A stretch of 64,000 bases of DNA from Roseovarius mucosus DSM 17069 (GCF_000768555.3 NZ_KN293975.1:434001-498000); one strand, 5' to 3'; shown: positions 43,117 through 52,351, counted from the stretch's first letter. Notes: generated by a model not told the origin, from the letters alone. A program made the numbers and translations.

Positions 43117-45456
43117 ATGAACAGATTTGACGAATCCGATGCCTTCGAGGGGGCCAGCCTCTCGGCCCGTGCGATGGCTGCGCGGCCCGCGCCCTATCTC
43201 GATGACCTCAACCCCGAGCAGCGCCGCGCGGCGGAGACATTGGATGGTCCGGTGCTCATGCTGGCCGGGGCGGGCACGGGCAAGACCAAGGCGCTGACCA
43301 CGCGCATCGCGCATCTGATGAACACCGGGCGCGCGGGGCCGGGCGATATTCTGGCCGTGACCTTTACCAACAAGGCCGCGCGCGAGATGAAGGAACGCGT
43401 CAGCCGCCTGATGGGCGAGCGGGTGGAGGGCATGCCGTGGCTCGGCACGTTTCACTCGATCTGTGTCAAGCTCTTGCGCCGGCACGCCGAACTCGTCGAT
43501 CTGAAATCCAATTTCACCATTCTGGACACAGACGACCAATTGCGCCTGCTCAAGCAACTGGTGCAGGCATCGGGCATCGACGACAAACGCTGGCCCGCGC
43601 GGATGCTGGCCGGGATCATCGACCAATGGAAGAACCGCGCCTGGACGCCCGACAATCTGCCCAGCAGCGAGGGCAGCGCCTATGACGGCAAGGGGGCGGC
43701 GCTCTATCGGCAGTATCAGACCCGCCTGCGCGAGCTGAACGCGGTCGATTTCGGCGACCTGCTCTTGCATGTGGTCACGATCTTTCAAAAGCACGACGAT
43801 GTGCTCAGGCAATACCAGCGATGGTTCCGCTATATCCTCGTGGACGAGTATCAGGATACCAACGTGGCGCAATATCTGTGGTTGCGCCTCTTGGCGGGGG
43901 GGCACAAGAACATCTGCTGCGTGGGCGATGACGACCAGTCCATCTATGGCTGGCGCGGTGCCGAAGTGGGCAATATCCTGCGGTTCGAAAAGGATTTTCC
44001 GGGCGCGGCTGTGATCCGGCTGGAGCAGAATTACCGCTCGACCCCGCATATCCTTGCGGCGGCGTCGGGGGTGATTGCGGGCAATCGCGACCGGCTGGGC
44101 AAGGAGCTGTGGACCGCCACCGAAGAGGGGGAAAAGGTCCGCCTGATCGGCCATTGGGATGGCGAGGAAGAGGCCCGCTGGATCGGCGAGGAAATCGACG
44201 CGATGCAGCGGGGCACGCGGCAGATGCGGCCCTATTCGCTGGACGAGATGGCAATTCTCGTGCGCGCCTCGCACCAGATGCGCGCCTTTGAGGACCGGTT
44301 CCTGACCATCGGCCTGCCGTATCGCGTCATCGGCGGTCCGCGATTCTACGAGCGTTTGGAAATTCGCGACGCCATGGCCTATTTCCGGCTGGTGGTCTCG
44401 CCTGCGGATGATCTGGCGTTCGAGCGGATCGTCAACACCCCAAAACGCGGTCTTGGCGACAAGGCGCAGCAGAAAATCCAGGTCTCGGCGCGCCAGAATG
44501 GCGTGTCGCTGGTCGAGGGGGCGCGGCTCTTGCTCGACGACAAGGGCATCGGCGGCAAGGCGGCGGGGGAGTTGCGCCTGCTGATCGACGGGCTGGCCCG
44601 TTGGGGCCGCATGGTGGACGATGCCGACATCACCCATGTCGAACTGGCCGAGATGATCCTCGACGAGAGCGGCTACACGGCCATGTGGCAGAATGACAAG
44701 ACGCCCGAGGCACCGGGGCGGCTCGAGAATCTCAAGGAATTGGTCAAGGCCCTGGAAGGCTTCGAGAATCTCCAAGGATTCCTGGAACATGTCAGCCTCA
44801 TCATGGACAACGAGTCGGGCGATGAGGGCGAGAAGGTCACGCTGATGACCCTGCACGCCGCCAAGGGGCTGGAGTTTCCGGCCGTGTTCCTGCCGGGGTG
44901 GGAGGATGGGCTTTTCCCGTCGCAACGAGCGATGGACGAAACCGGCGTGCGCGGGCTCGAGGAAGAGCGGCGGCTGGCCTATGTCGGCATCACCCGCGCC
45001 GAAGAGGTCTGCACCATTTCGTTCGCGGGCAATCGCCGCGTTTACGGTCAGTGGCAATCGCAAATGCCCTCGCGCTTCATCGACGAATTGCCCGAGGCGC
45101 ATGTCGATGTGCTCACCCCTCCGGGGCTTTATGGCGGGGGGTATGGGGCGGCGGCCTCAGCCGGCATCGAGAGCCGCGCCGCCGAGGCCAATGTGTACAA
45201 TAGCCCCGGTTGGCGGCGGCTTCAGGCGCGCGGCGGCGAACGGCCCATGAGCCAGCCAAGCGAGGCCCGGCACAGCGTGATCGACCTTCAGGCCACCAGC
45301 GCGCATATGGTGGGCGAGCGCGTCTTTCATCAGAAATTCGGCTATGGGGCGATCATCGCCATCGAGGGTGACAAGCTCGAAATCGCCTTTGAAAAGGCGG
45401 GCACCAAGAAGGTGGTCGCGCGCTTTGTCACCGGCGCGGATGACGTGCCGTTCTGA
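43117..45456 (+). CDS. UvrD/PcrA-type superfamily 1 DNA helicase
   Basis: A 779-residue ATP-dependent 3'-5' helicase for repair and replication. Motifs in order: Walker A LAGAGTGKTKAL (residues 49-60; the usual S is T), VTFTNKAAREMKER, GTFHSICVKLLR, Walker B VDEYQDTN, GDDDQSIYGWRGA, LEQNYRS, LMTLHAAKGLEFPAV and EERRLAYVGITRA. The C-terminal ~70 residues (GERVFHQKFGYGAIIAIEGDKLEIAFEKAG) form the Tudor-like domain that in PcrA/UvrD touches RNA polymerase. The start at 43117 is preferred over the longer frame at 43006. Whether it is UvrD or PcrA is a matter of naming. Confidence 0.93.
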   Translation: MNRFDESDAFEGASLSARAMAARPAPYLDDLNPEQRRAAETLDGPVLMLAGAGTGKTKALTTRIAHLMNTGRAGPGDILAVTFTNKAAREMKERVSRLMGERVEGMPWLGTFHSICVKLLRRHAELVDLKSNFTILDTDDQLRLLKQLVQASGIDDKRWPARMLAGIIDQWKNRAWTPDNLPSSEGSAYDGKGAALYRQYQTRLRELNAVDFGDLLLHVVTIFQKHDDVLRQYQRWFRYILVDEYQDTNVAQYLWLRLLAGGHKNICCVGDDDQSIYGWRGAEVGNILRFEKDFPGAAVIRLEQNYRSTPHILAAASGVIAGNRDRLGKELWTATEEGEKVRLIGHWDGEEEARWIGEEIDAMQRGTRQMRPYSLDEMAILVRASHQMRAFEDRFLTIGLPYRVIGGPRFYERLEIRDAMAYFRLVVSPADDLAFERIVNTPKRGLGDKAQQKIQVSARQNGVSLVEGARLLLDDKGIGGKAAGELRLLIDGLARWGRMVDDADITHVELAEMILDESGYTAMWQNDKTPEAPGRLENLKELVKALEGFENLQGFLEHVSLIMDNESGDEGEKVTLMTLHAAKGLEFPAVFLPGWEDGLFPSQRAMDETGVRGLEEERRLAYVGITRAEEVCTISFAGNRRVYGQWQSQMPSRFIDELPEAHVDVLTPPGLYGGGYGAAASAGIESRAAEANVYNSPGWRRLQARGGERPMSQPSEARHSVIDLQATSAHMVGERVFHQKFGYGAIIAIEGDKLEIAFEKAGTKKVVARFVTGADDVPF

Positions 45457-45470
45457 CGCGGGGCCAGCGG

Positions 45471-45538
45471 CGGATCTGAGTATTTTTGCCTAGAAGAAAC
45501 CCGATGTCGCTTCTTCTTGGTGCAAATACTCAAATCCG
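45471..45538. terminator. Large inverted repeat/terminator between convergent genes, with dispersed repeat
   Basis: CGGATCTGAGTATTTTTGCC...GAAGAA (45471-45498) pairs with a second arm at 45511-45538 with few mismatches, across 12 bases. It separates the helicase and a saccharopine dehydrogenase gene. Its left arm is nearly identical to the repeat at 11713-11734, so this is a member of a dispersed family of gene-end elements. Confidence 0.7.
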
Positions 45539-45555
45539 ACCTTGCGTCGAAACGA

Positions 45556-46698
45556 TCAGCCGAGGTGATCCACGACCGTCAGATGCTGCGCCAGCCGGCT
45601 AACCTCGGCCAGATAGCGCGCGACCAGTTTCGGATCATGGGGAGCTGCGCTGACGCCTGCGGGGATTTCGCGCGCCAGCACCGACTCGACCGCGAGCGAG
45701 ACCGGAATCGACACGAGCCGCGCCATCGCCGTGCCGCGCGCATCGCCCCAGGCGTCCATCACATAGCTTTGGTGCCAGACTGGTTTACCGGCCTTTTCTG
45801 CCTTGAGATCGACGCAGAGCACGACGCGGTCCGGTTCGCCCTCATCATAGGCGTTCTCTTGCCAGAACTGATCGGACATCTCCTTGAGCCGGGCATCGCC
45901 CGCGGCACCGTCGAGCGTTTCGATCTCGGCAAAGACCTCCTTCCAGGCCTCGGACCAGCCATTCAGGCGCAGCGTGCCGCGCACAAAGTCTTTGATCCGC
46001 CAGTCGGGATCGAACCGGTAATCGGCGATGAAGGGGATGGAATCGCGGTTGGGATACACCTCGAAGGTCTCCGGGGTTGGCAGGGGCGCGTCATAGCTGG
46101 AAATCGCGTCCCAGGGCCGGGACACCCTGAGTTCCGAGAAATCGCGGATCGAGCGCGAGGGCGAGCGCAGCGCCTTGAGCACGCCCAGAGGCGACCAGCT
46201 GAACTTGTAGCGAAACGGGTTGGGAAGTTTCGGCACGCCGCCGCAATAGGAGGTGAACGACAGGTCATTGCCTGCGTCAAAGGCCGGGGAGGCGCGATAT
46301 TCGGCCACCAGATGATGCGCCATCAGGTGGTCAATGCCGGGATCGAGGCCGATTTCATTGACAAAGCACAGCCCCTTGTCGCGTGCCGCCTCGTCCAGGG
46401 CGCGCATCTCGGGGGCGATGTAGGAGGAGGAGACGAAATGCACGCCCGTCCCGAGGCAAAGCTCGGCCAGCGGCACATGCCAGTCGCCGGGCAGCATCGA
46501 GACTACGACATCGCCGGGTTTGAGCAGCTTGGCGAGGGCGTCCTTGTCAAAGGCGTGGATATTGTCCGTGAGATCACCGACGGCGGCGCGCGCCTTGTCG
46601 GTCGAGCGGTTCCAGACGCTCACGTCATGCCCTGCCTCGATCAGCCGCCGCAGACCGGGAATGGCCGATAGGCCCGTACCGCACCAGTGGATTGTCAT
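45556..46698 (-). CDS. Saccharopine dehydrogenase family protein (glutamate-forming type)
   Basis: A 380-residue NAD(P)-dependent enzyme. The N-terminal Rossmann segment is HWCGTGLSAIPGLRRLIEAG (residues 4-23), then VVSMLPGDWHVPLAELC, SSSYIAPEMRALDEAA and NEIGLDPGIDHLMAHHL, all of which match the LYS9 branch (saccharopine to glutamate and aminoadipate semialdehyde). The C-terminal domain begins SYCGGVPKLPNPFRYKFSWSP. It sits with a SemiSWEET and a LYS1-type gene on the same strand, suggesting lysine breakdown by the saccharopine route. GGAGAG precedes the start. Confidence 0.87.
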   Translation of the reverse strand: MTIHWCGTGLSAIPGLRRLIEAGHDVSVWNRSTDKARAAVGDLTDNIHAFDKDALAKLLKPGDVVVSMLPGDWHVPLAELCLGTGVHFVSSSYIAPEMRALDEAARDKGLCFVNEIGLDPGIDHLMAHHLVAEYRASPAFDAGNDLSFTSYCGGVPKLPNPFRYKFSWSPLGVLKALRSPSRSIRDFSELRVSRPWDAISSYDAPLPTPETFEVYPNRDSIPFIADYRFDPDWRIKDFVRGTLRLNGWSEAWKEVFAEIETLDGAAGDARLKEMSDQFWQENAYDEGEPDRVVLCVDLKAEKAGKPVWHQSYVMDAWGDARGTAMARLVSIPVSLAVESVLAREIPAGVSAAPHDPKLVARYLAEVSRLAQHLTVVDHLG

Positions 46699-46711
46699 GT
46701 CCGTCTCTCCT

Positions 46712-46960
46712 TTATTTGTAACGGAGTTTCGCCGCGACGATGCTCAGCATCGCCAGAACGGCGCAGATATTGGCCAGAATGAGAGGCCAGTCGCCGATCA
46801 TGAGCCCGTAAACCAGCCAGAGCGACACGGTGGTCAGAAAGATCAGGTTCGACGGCAGCGACAGGCCCGAGGTGTCGCGCGTGGCCCAGGCCTTGACCGC
46901 CTGTGGAATCCAGCAGATCGTGCCTAGAAAGGCGGCCAGATATCCGACGTAGGGCGCCAT
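46712..46960 (-). CDS. SemiSWEET (PQ-loop) transporter
   Basis: An 82-residue membrane protein with three transmembrane helices and a PQ motif in helix 1 (GTICWIPQAVKAWATRDTSGLS), the fold of SemiSWEET half-transporters that dimerise. It lies 13 bases upstream of the LYS9-like gene and directly adjoins the stop of the LYS1-like gene (46961), so the three probably form one transcript. SemiSWEETs carry sugars in known cases; whether this one moves a sugar or an amino-acid-related molecule is not visible. Confidence 0.88.
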   Translation of the reverse strand: MAPYVGYLAAFLGTICWIPQAVKAWATRDTSGLSLPSNLIFLTTVSLWLVYGLMIGDWPLILANICAVLAMLSIVAAKLRYK

Positions 46961-48017
46961 TCAGATCTCTGTCATATGGCTGTGAAAGGTCTCTGACGCC
47001 CGCGCCCAGACCCCTTGATCCAAGGTGTCGAGGGTCAGGAGGGAGGCCAGCAACTGCCCCGCGTAATCCTGCGAGGATTCCACCGGCAAGAGCGAGGGCA
47101 GGTTGTCGATGGCCATGATGTCGAGCGGCGGGGCGTCATGCACACGCAGCACGGGGGCCGCCCAGGAGGTTGCCGCGTCATAGAGAGGCACCGGGTTGTA
47201 ATCGCTGTCAGGATCGCAGGCCACATCGCCGACCACGGTCAGTTGGCGGGGCTGATCGAGCGCGGATTTCGGCACGAAAACCGGCGTGCCGGGGCGCGCG
47301 AAGATGCAGTTCAGAAAGATGTCATGGGCGAGAATTTCCGGGAAAGGCCCGCCGGATGCGGTCTCGGCCATGTCCCAGCGGGTGACGGGCACGTCCATTG
47401 CCTCGCAAAGGTCTGCCGCCCCGGTGCCTACGCGGCCCAAGGCCCCGATGACGATGGCGCGGGGGCGCGGCGCGCCCGTGGCATCGAGCCGCGCGCCGAG
47501 GTCCGCCAGCAGCGCGTCGCGCCCCGGATAGGTGTCGACGGGGGGGCAGGTCGCATCGCGCTGTTGCGCCACCCATGCCATGAGCGATACCGCCGCCCCG
47601 GCATAGCCCGCCCAATAGCCAAAGGCGGCGACGCGGCGGCCCGTTTCATCGACGAGATATTCGAGATCATAGAGCGTGCCGCCCCCGGCCTTGAACCGCT
47701 GCAAGAGGCGTCGTCCGGCATGCTGGCCCTTGAAGGCATGGCCGAACATGATGTGGCGATGCGGCAGGGGGGTGCCGTCTTCGGGCAGTTCCTTGAGCCC
47801 GAAGATGATCGCGTCGGCGGGGGGCGGAGGGCCAAGTGTTCTCGGGTGCAATCGTGCAGCCCGCCGCGCGGTAGCCGTCGATCGGAATGGCGCGGTTGTG
47901 GCTTTCTTCCACCGTCACGCGGATGCCCTTGGCGATGAGTTGTGCCGCGCCCTCGGGCGTCAGGCCGACGCGTTCCTCGTTTGGCCGCTGCTCGGCCCTT
48001 ACCCACAGATGTGTCAT
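46961..48017 (-). pseudogene. Saccharopine dehydrogenase (NAD+, L-lysine-forming), frameshifted
   Basis: The LYS1-type enzyme interconverts lysine plus 2-oxoglutarate and saccharopine. The N-terminal frame (start 48017, MTHLWVRAEQRPNEERVGLTPEGA) runs to APENTWPSAP and then breaks; the second frame resumes ADAIIFGLKELPEDGTPLPHRHIMFGHAFKGQ and continues through GALGRVGTGAADL to the stop. The break is in a run of six G at 47819-47824 (plus strand); five would restore a 351-residue protein of normal length. Everything else is conserved, so a homopolymer sequencing error or a recent or switchable mutation is more likely than decay. Confidence 0.88.
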
Positions 48018-48026
48018 GTCAACCTC

Positions 48027-48641
48027 TCAGATCATGTTGTCCGCGATCACGCGCGCCACAGAAGCACGCGCGCGCATTGCCTGCACAAAGGCGGTGATCT
48101 TGGGGAATTGTGCCACGTCCACCCCATCACCTGCCAGCCAGCTACAGGCAACATAGAGATAGGCATCGGCGAGCGAGACAGTCTCGCCCAACACAAAAGG
48201 CCCGGTGAGTACGTGGTTTTCCACATAGGCGGCGCTGTCGGTCATGGTCTGCACCGACTTGGCCTTCATATCGTCAAAAGAGCTTTGCTGATCGGCCCAA
48301 CGGTGGCCGCGCATTTTGTGCGCGTGGTTCACATGCATGGTGGAGGCGATGTAATACATCGCTTCGCGCATCTTGGCGGCCTGATAGGGATCTGTGGGGC
48401 GTAATCCGGCCTGCGGCGTAGTGTCGGCGATGTAATCGAGGATCGCGCCGGTTTCGGTCAGAATGCCGTTGTCGGTGACAAGGGCCGGAACGCGCCCTTT
48501 GGGATTGATCGCGAGATAGGTAGCCCCTGATTGCTCCCCGGCCCGGAAATCGAGGCGCATCGGTTCAAAGTCGAGACCGGCCTCGTGCAGGGCGATGGCC
48601 ACTGCAATCGAGATGGTGCCTTTGGCGTAATAGAGTTTCAT
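48027..48641 (-). CDS. Glutathione S-transferase
   Basis: A 204-residue cytosolic protein. The N-terminal thioredoxin-like domain (about 1-80) reads MKLYYAKGTISIAVAIALHEAGLDFE and holds the cis-Pro in GRVPALVTDNG followed by LTETGAILDYIAD, the E-S/T glutathione contact. The helical C-terminal domain has GETVSLADAYLYVACSW, the usual N-cap box with Asp. The catalytic Tyr/Ser/Cys position is ambiguous (S11 or T9). It lies 9 bases upstream of the LYS1-like start and may share a transcript. Confidence 0.9.
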   Translation of the reverse strand: MKLYYAKGTISIAVAIALHEAGLDFEPMRLDFRAGEQSGATYLAINPKGRVPALVTDNGILTETGAILDYIADTTPQAGLRPTDPYQAAKMREAMYYIASTMHVNHAHKMRGHRWADQQSSFDDMKAKSVQTMTDSAAYVENHVLTGPFVLGETVSLADAYLYVACSWLAGDGVDVAQFPKITAFVQAMRARASVARVIADNMI

Positions 48642-48659
48642 GGCGGGTCCTCTTGACTG

Positions 48660-49310
48660 TCAGATGAAGGTGCGGGCATGTGCCCGGTCGGGTGTGTCGA
48701 GATGGGGCGTGGCGTTGAACGTGCCCAGCATCAGCATGTCGTGCACATGCTCGAGGCGGTGCAGCGAAGAATTCATCACTTGAAGCATGACCTTGGACAT
48801 GCCCGGAATATCGAGGCCGAGGGCGTGCCGCATGACCATGCCGATCACGCCGCCGGAGGTGACGATCAGGATGCGCCCGTTATGGTGACAGATGTCGTCG
48901 ATCAGGCTGGTGATCCGGGTTGTGAAATGCTCGAAAGTCTCGGGCACATCGTCAAGATCGCCCCTTGCCCAGTGTTCGATCACCTGCGGCAGGTAGCGGG
49001 CGAACTCGGTCGCATCGGCAGGAGCGGGAATGCCGTGTTGCACTTCGATGGCGCGGGCGAGGGCGAAATAGCTCAACTCGTCAAGGCGCGGATCCCGCTC
49101 GGTGATGTCATAGCCCATGGCGCGGGCCGTGCCGATCTGACGGTTTAGAGTGCCTGTGATTACGTGATCGAAATGGGGATTCGTCCGGGCAAGATGCGCA
49201 CCCAGCCATTCGGCCTGCTGCACGCCAAGAGGCGACAGCCGGTCATAGCCTGCCTCATCGGTGGCATGGCTGTTGGCCTGCCCGTGCCGCACCAGAATAA
49301 GCTCTGCCAA
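48660..49310 (-). CDS. Histidine phosphatase family protein
   Basis: A 216-residue phosphoglycerate-mutase-like phosphatase. The catalytic R-H-G motif is LVRHGQANSHATDEAGYDRLSPLG at residues 5-28, with partner residues in LDELSYFALARAIEVQHG-like segment (acid) and the second His region ILIVTSGGVIGMVMRHALGL. In active members the second His usually follows the G-G-V; here the sequence reads TSGGVIG, so the second catalytic His (normally THG/SHG) is replaced by Ser-Gly, which may affect activity. It leads the block GST, LYS1, SemiSWEET, LYS9 on this strand. Confidence 0.85.
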   Translation of the reverse strand: MAELILVRHGQANSHATDEAGYDRLSPLGVQQAEWLGAHLARTNPHFDHVITGTLNRQIGTARAMGYDITERDPRLDELSYFALARAIEVQHGIPAPADATEFARYLPQVIEHWARGDLDDVPETFEHFTTRITSLIDDICHHNGRILIVTSGGVIGMVMRHALGLDIPGMSKVMLQVMNSSLHRLEHVHDMLMLGTFNATPHLDTPDRAHARTFI

Positions 49311-49543
49311 GGTTTCCCTCCCCTGAATTCCGCGCGACGTTAGCGCCGGTTGCGACGGGGTTAAAGGTGGCGCGCGAAATAATCCTCTCGTTCGTCAGCC
49401 ACGTCTTTGACAGCATGTGAATTGGGGCCTCAGCGATGGCTCTTTGCCTTTCGTGGCGCAAACGCAGGGTGAGGTGTCGGGATTGACGGCCTATGGGATG
49501 CAGCTGCATGCTTAAAAAAGGCCCAAAGCAGGGAGGCACGCTG

Positions 49544-52318
49544 ATGACCGACAAGATCACATTCGTATTGGACGGCCAAGAGGTCGAGGCAGACGCCGGT
49601 CAGACGATTTGGGAAGTTGCGAATGGTCGCGGCCTGAAAATACCGCATCTCTGCCACAAGCCCGCACCCGGCTATCGCCCCGATGGCAATTGCCGCGCCT
49701 GCATGGTCGAGGTTGAGGGCGAGCGCACGCTGGTCGCCTCCTGCATTCGCGAGGCCAAGGCGGGTATGGTGGTGACCACGAATTCCGCGCGCGCGGAATC
49801 GGCGCGCAAGATGGTGGTCGAGATGCTCTTGGCCGATCAGCCCGAGCAGGCGCAATCGCATGACCGTTCGAGCCACCTCTGGGACATGGCCGAGGCCAAC
49901 GGCGTGACGCACAGCCGCTTTCCCAAGCTCGAGAAAGAGCGGATCCCGCTTCTTGATGACACCCATATCGCCATGCGCGTCAATCTGGATGCTTGTATCC
50001 AGTGTGGTCTTTGCGTGCGCGCCTGCCGCGAGGTGCAAGTCAATGACGTGATTGGCATGGGAGGGCGAGGACACGACGCCTATCCGGTGTTCGATCTGGC
50101 TGATCCGATGGGGGCCTCAACCTGCGTGGCCTGCGGCGAATGTGTGCAGGCCTGCCCGACCGGGGCCTTGATGCCGGCCACCGTGCTTGACGATCAGCAG
50201 CAGGGCGACAGCGCGGATTTCGACGAAGAGGTCAAGAGCATCTGCCCCTTCTGCGGCGTGGGCTGCCAGGTCTCGCTCAAGGTCAAGAATGGCAAGGTCA
50301 AGTATGTCGAGGGCATCAATGGGCCTGCCAACGAAGGGCGGCTCTGCGTCAAGGGGCGGTTCGGTTTTGACTATATCCACCACCCGCACCGCCTGACCAA
50401 ACCGCTCATTCGCCGCGACGATGCGCCCGCCAAGGGTCTGAATGTCGATCCCGGCAATTGGCAGGAAGTATTCCGCGAGGCCGAGTGGGACGAGGCGCTC
50501 GATCTGGCGGCGGGCGCGCTGAAGGGGCTCAAGGATACCCATGGCGGGACCAGCGTGGCGGGCTTCGGTAGCGCCAAATGCACCAATGAAGAAGCTTATC
50601 TCTTTCAGAAATTCATCCGCCAGGGATTTGGTCACAACAACGTCGACCACTGCACGCGGCTCTGCCACGCCTCCTCCGTGGCGGCGCTGATCGAGAATGT
50701 CGGCTCTGGTGCCGTCACGGCGACCTTCAACCAGATTGAAAACGCAGATGTTGCGATCATCATCGGCGCCAACCCGCTAGAAAACCATCCCGTTGCTGCG
50801 ACCTATTTCAAGCAGTTCACCAAGCGCGGTGGCAAGCTCATCGTCATGGACCCTCGCGGTCAGGGCATGAAGCGCTTTGCCACCCATATGCTGCAATTCC
50901 GCCCCGGTGCGGATGTCTCGATGCTCAACGCGATCATGCACGTGATCGTGGAAGAGGGGCTGTATGACCAGCAGTATATCGCAGCCTTCACCGAGAATTG
51001 GGAGGCGGAGAAAAAGCATCTGGCGCAGTTCCCGCCCGAGAAGATGGAAGCGATCTGTGGCGTGCCCGCGGAGACCCTGCGCGCTGTGGCGCGGGATTTT
51101 GCCACGGCCAAGGCGGGGATGATCTTTTGGGGGATGGGCGTCAGCCAGCACATCCACGGCACAGACAATTCGCGCTGCCTGATTTCGCTGGCGCTGATGT
51201 GCGGCCATGTGGGCCGTCCGGGCACCGGGTTGCATCCGCTGCGTGGCCAGAACAACGTGCAGGGGGCGTCTGACGCGGGCCTCGTGCCGATGTTCCTGCC
51301 CGACTATCAGACAGTGACCGATGACGGCGTGCGCCGTGCCTTTACCGAAGTCTGGCAATCGGGGGACTTCTCGAACCAGAAGGGCCTGACCGTGACCGAG
51401 ATCATGGATGCGGTTCACGAGGACAAGATCAAGGGCATGTATATCCTGGGTGAGAACCCGGCGATGTCAGACCCGGATGTGGAGCACGCCCGCGATGCTC
51501 TGGCCAAGCTGGAGCATCTGGTGGTGCAGGATATTTTCATCACCGAAACGGCGAACTATGCCGATGTGATCCTGCCTGCCTCGGCCTTTTATGAGAAAGC
51601 GGGCACCGTCACAAACACCAATCGTCAGGTGCAGATGGGCCGCCCCGCCGTGCCCCCGCCGGGAGAAGCGCGTGAGGATTGGGCGATCACCGTAGAGCTG
51701 GCCAAGCGGATCGGTCTCGATTGGTCCTACAACAGCCCGGCGGATGTCTTTGCCGAGATGAAGGTCAACATGCGCTCGCTCGACAATATCACATGGGAGC
51801 GGCTGGAGCGGGAAGGGGCTGTGACCTATCCTTGTAAAGGCCCAGATCAGCCCGGCGAGGCGGTGGTGTTTGGCAACGGGTTCCCGCGTCCAGAAGGACG
51901 GGCGAAATTCACCCCGGCGGCGATCATCCCGCCAGACGATGTGCCTGACGCGGACTATCCGATGATCCTGACCACGGGGCGGCAGCTTGAGCATTGGCAC
52001 ACAGGGTCGATGACCCGGCGCGCCAGCGTGCTTGATGCGGTCGAGCCTGAGGCGAATTGCTCGATGCATCCCGCAACTCTGCGCAAGCTGGGGGTTGAGC
52101 CGGGCGGCATGGTGCGCCTGAGCACCAAGCGCGGCTCGATCCGGATCATGGCGCGGGCAGATCGCGCCGTGGCCCCCGATATGGTGTTCCTGCCCTTTGC
52201 CTATGTCGAGGCGGCGGCGAATATCCTGACCAACCCGGCGGTCGATCCCTATGGCAAGATCCCCGAGTTCAAGTTTTCGGCGGTCAAGGTCGAAGCGGCG
52301 AATATCGCGGCGGAATGA
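49544..52318 (+). CDS. Formate dehydrogenase subunit alpha (molybdopterin, ferredoxin-domain type)
   Basis: Oxidises formate to CO2 at a Mo-bis-MGD site. 924 residues: an N-terminal [2Fe-2S] domain with Cys37, 50, 53 and 67; two [4Fe-4S] motifs, ACIQCGLCVRACREV and TCVACGECVQACP; then the Mo domain with CPFCGVGC (third [4Fe-4S]), and the catalytic Cys in CTRLCHAS, where selenoenzymes carry Sec. The C-terminal MGD-binding domain includes TTGRQLEHWHTGSMTRR. The His-Cys3 cluster common between the first two domains is absent (HDRSSHLWDMAEANG has no Cys). Start at 49544 follows GGGAGG. No beta, gamma or FdhD gene is adjacent. Confidence 0.92.
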   Translation: MTDKITFVLDGQEVEADAGQTIWEVANGRGLKIPHLCHKPAPGYRPDGNCRACMVEVEGERTLVASCIREAKAGMVVTTNSARAESARKMVVEMLLADQPEQAQSHDRSSHLWDMAEANGVTHSRFPKLEKERIPLLDDTHIAMRVNLDACIQCGLCVRACREVQVNDVIGMGGRGHDAYPVFDLADPMGASTCVACGECVQACPTGALMPATVLDDQQQGDSADFDEEVKSICPFCGVGCQVSLKVKNGKVKYVEGINGPANEGRLCVKGRFGFDYIHHPHRLTKPLIRRDDAPAKGLNVDPGNWQEVFREAEWDEALDLAAGALKGLKDTHGGTSVAGFGSAKCTNEEAYLFQKFIRQGFGHNNVDHCTRLCHASSVAALIENVGSGAVTATFNQIENADVAIIIGANPLENHPVAATYFKQFTKRGGKLIVMDPRGQGMKRFATHMLQFRPGADVSMLNAIMHVIVEEGLYDQQYIAAFTENWEAEKKHLAQFPPEKMEAICGVPAETLRAVARDFATAKAGMIFWGMGVSQHIHGTDNSRCLISLALMCGHVGRPGTGLHPLRGQNNVQGASDAGLVPMFLPDYQTVTDDGVRRAFTEVWQSGDFSNQKGLTVTEIMDAVHEDKIKGMYILGENPAMSDPDVEHARDALAKLEHLVVQDIFITETANYADVILPASAFYEKAGTVTNTNRQVQMGRPAVPPPGEAREDWAITVELAKRIGLDWSYNSPADVFAEMKVNMRSLDNITWERLEREGAVTYPCKGPDQPGEAVVFGNGFPRPEGRAKFTPAAIIPPDDVPDADYPMILTTGRQLEHWHTGSMTRRASVLDAVEPEANCSMHPATLRKLGVEPGGMVRLSTKRGSIRIMARADRAVAPDMVFLPFAYVEAAANILTNPAVDPYGKIPEFKFSAVKVEAANIAAE

Positions 52319-52326
52319 TATGGAAT

Positions 52327-52351
52327 GCGCCCCGCGCAGGTCGCGGGGCGC
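52327..52351 (+). terminator. GC-rich hairpin after formate dehydrogenase
   Basis: GCGCCCCGCG / CGCGGGGCGC, a perfect 10-base-pair stem with a 5-base loop, 8 bases past the stop. No T run. Confidence 0.55.

Noticed and set aside
49544..52318. Selenocysteine in formate dehydrogenase
   Set aside because: The catalytic position is an ordinary Cys codon (RLCHAS) and there is no in-frame TGA.
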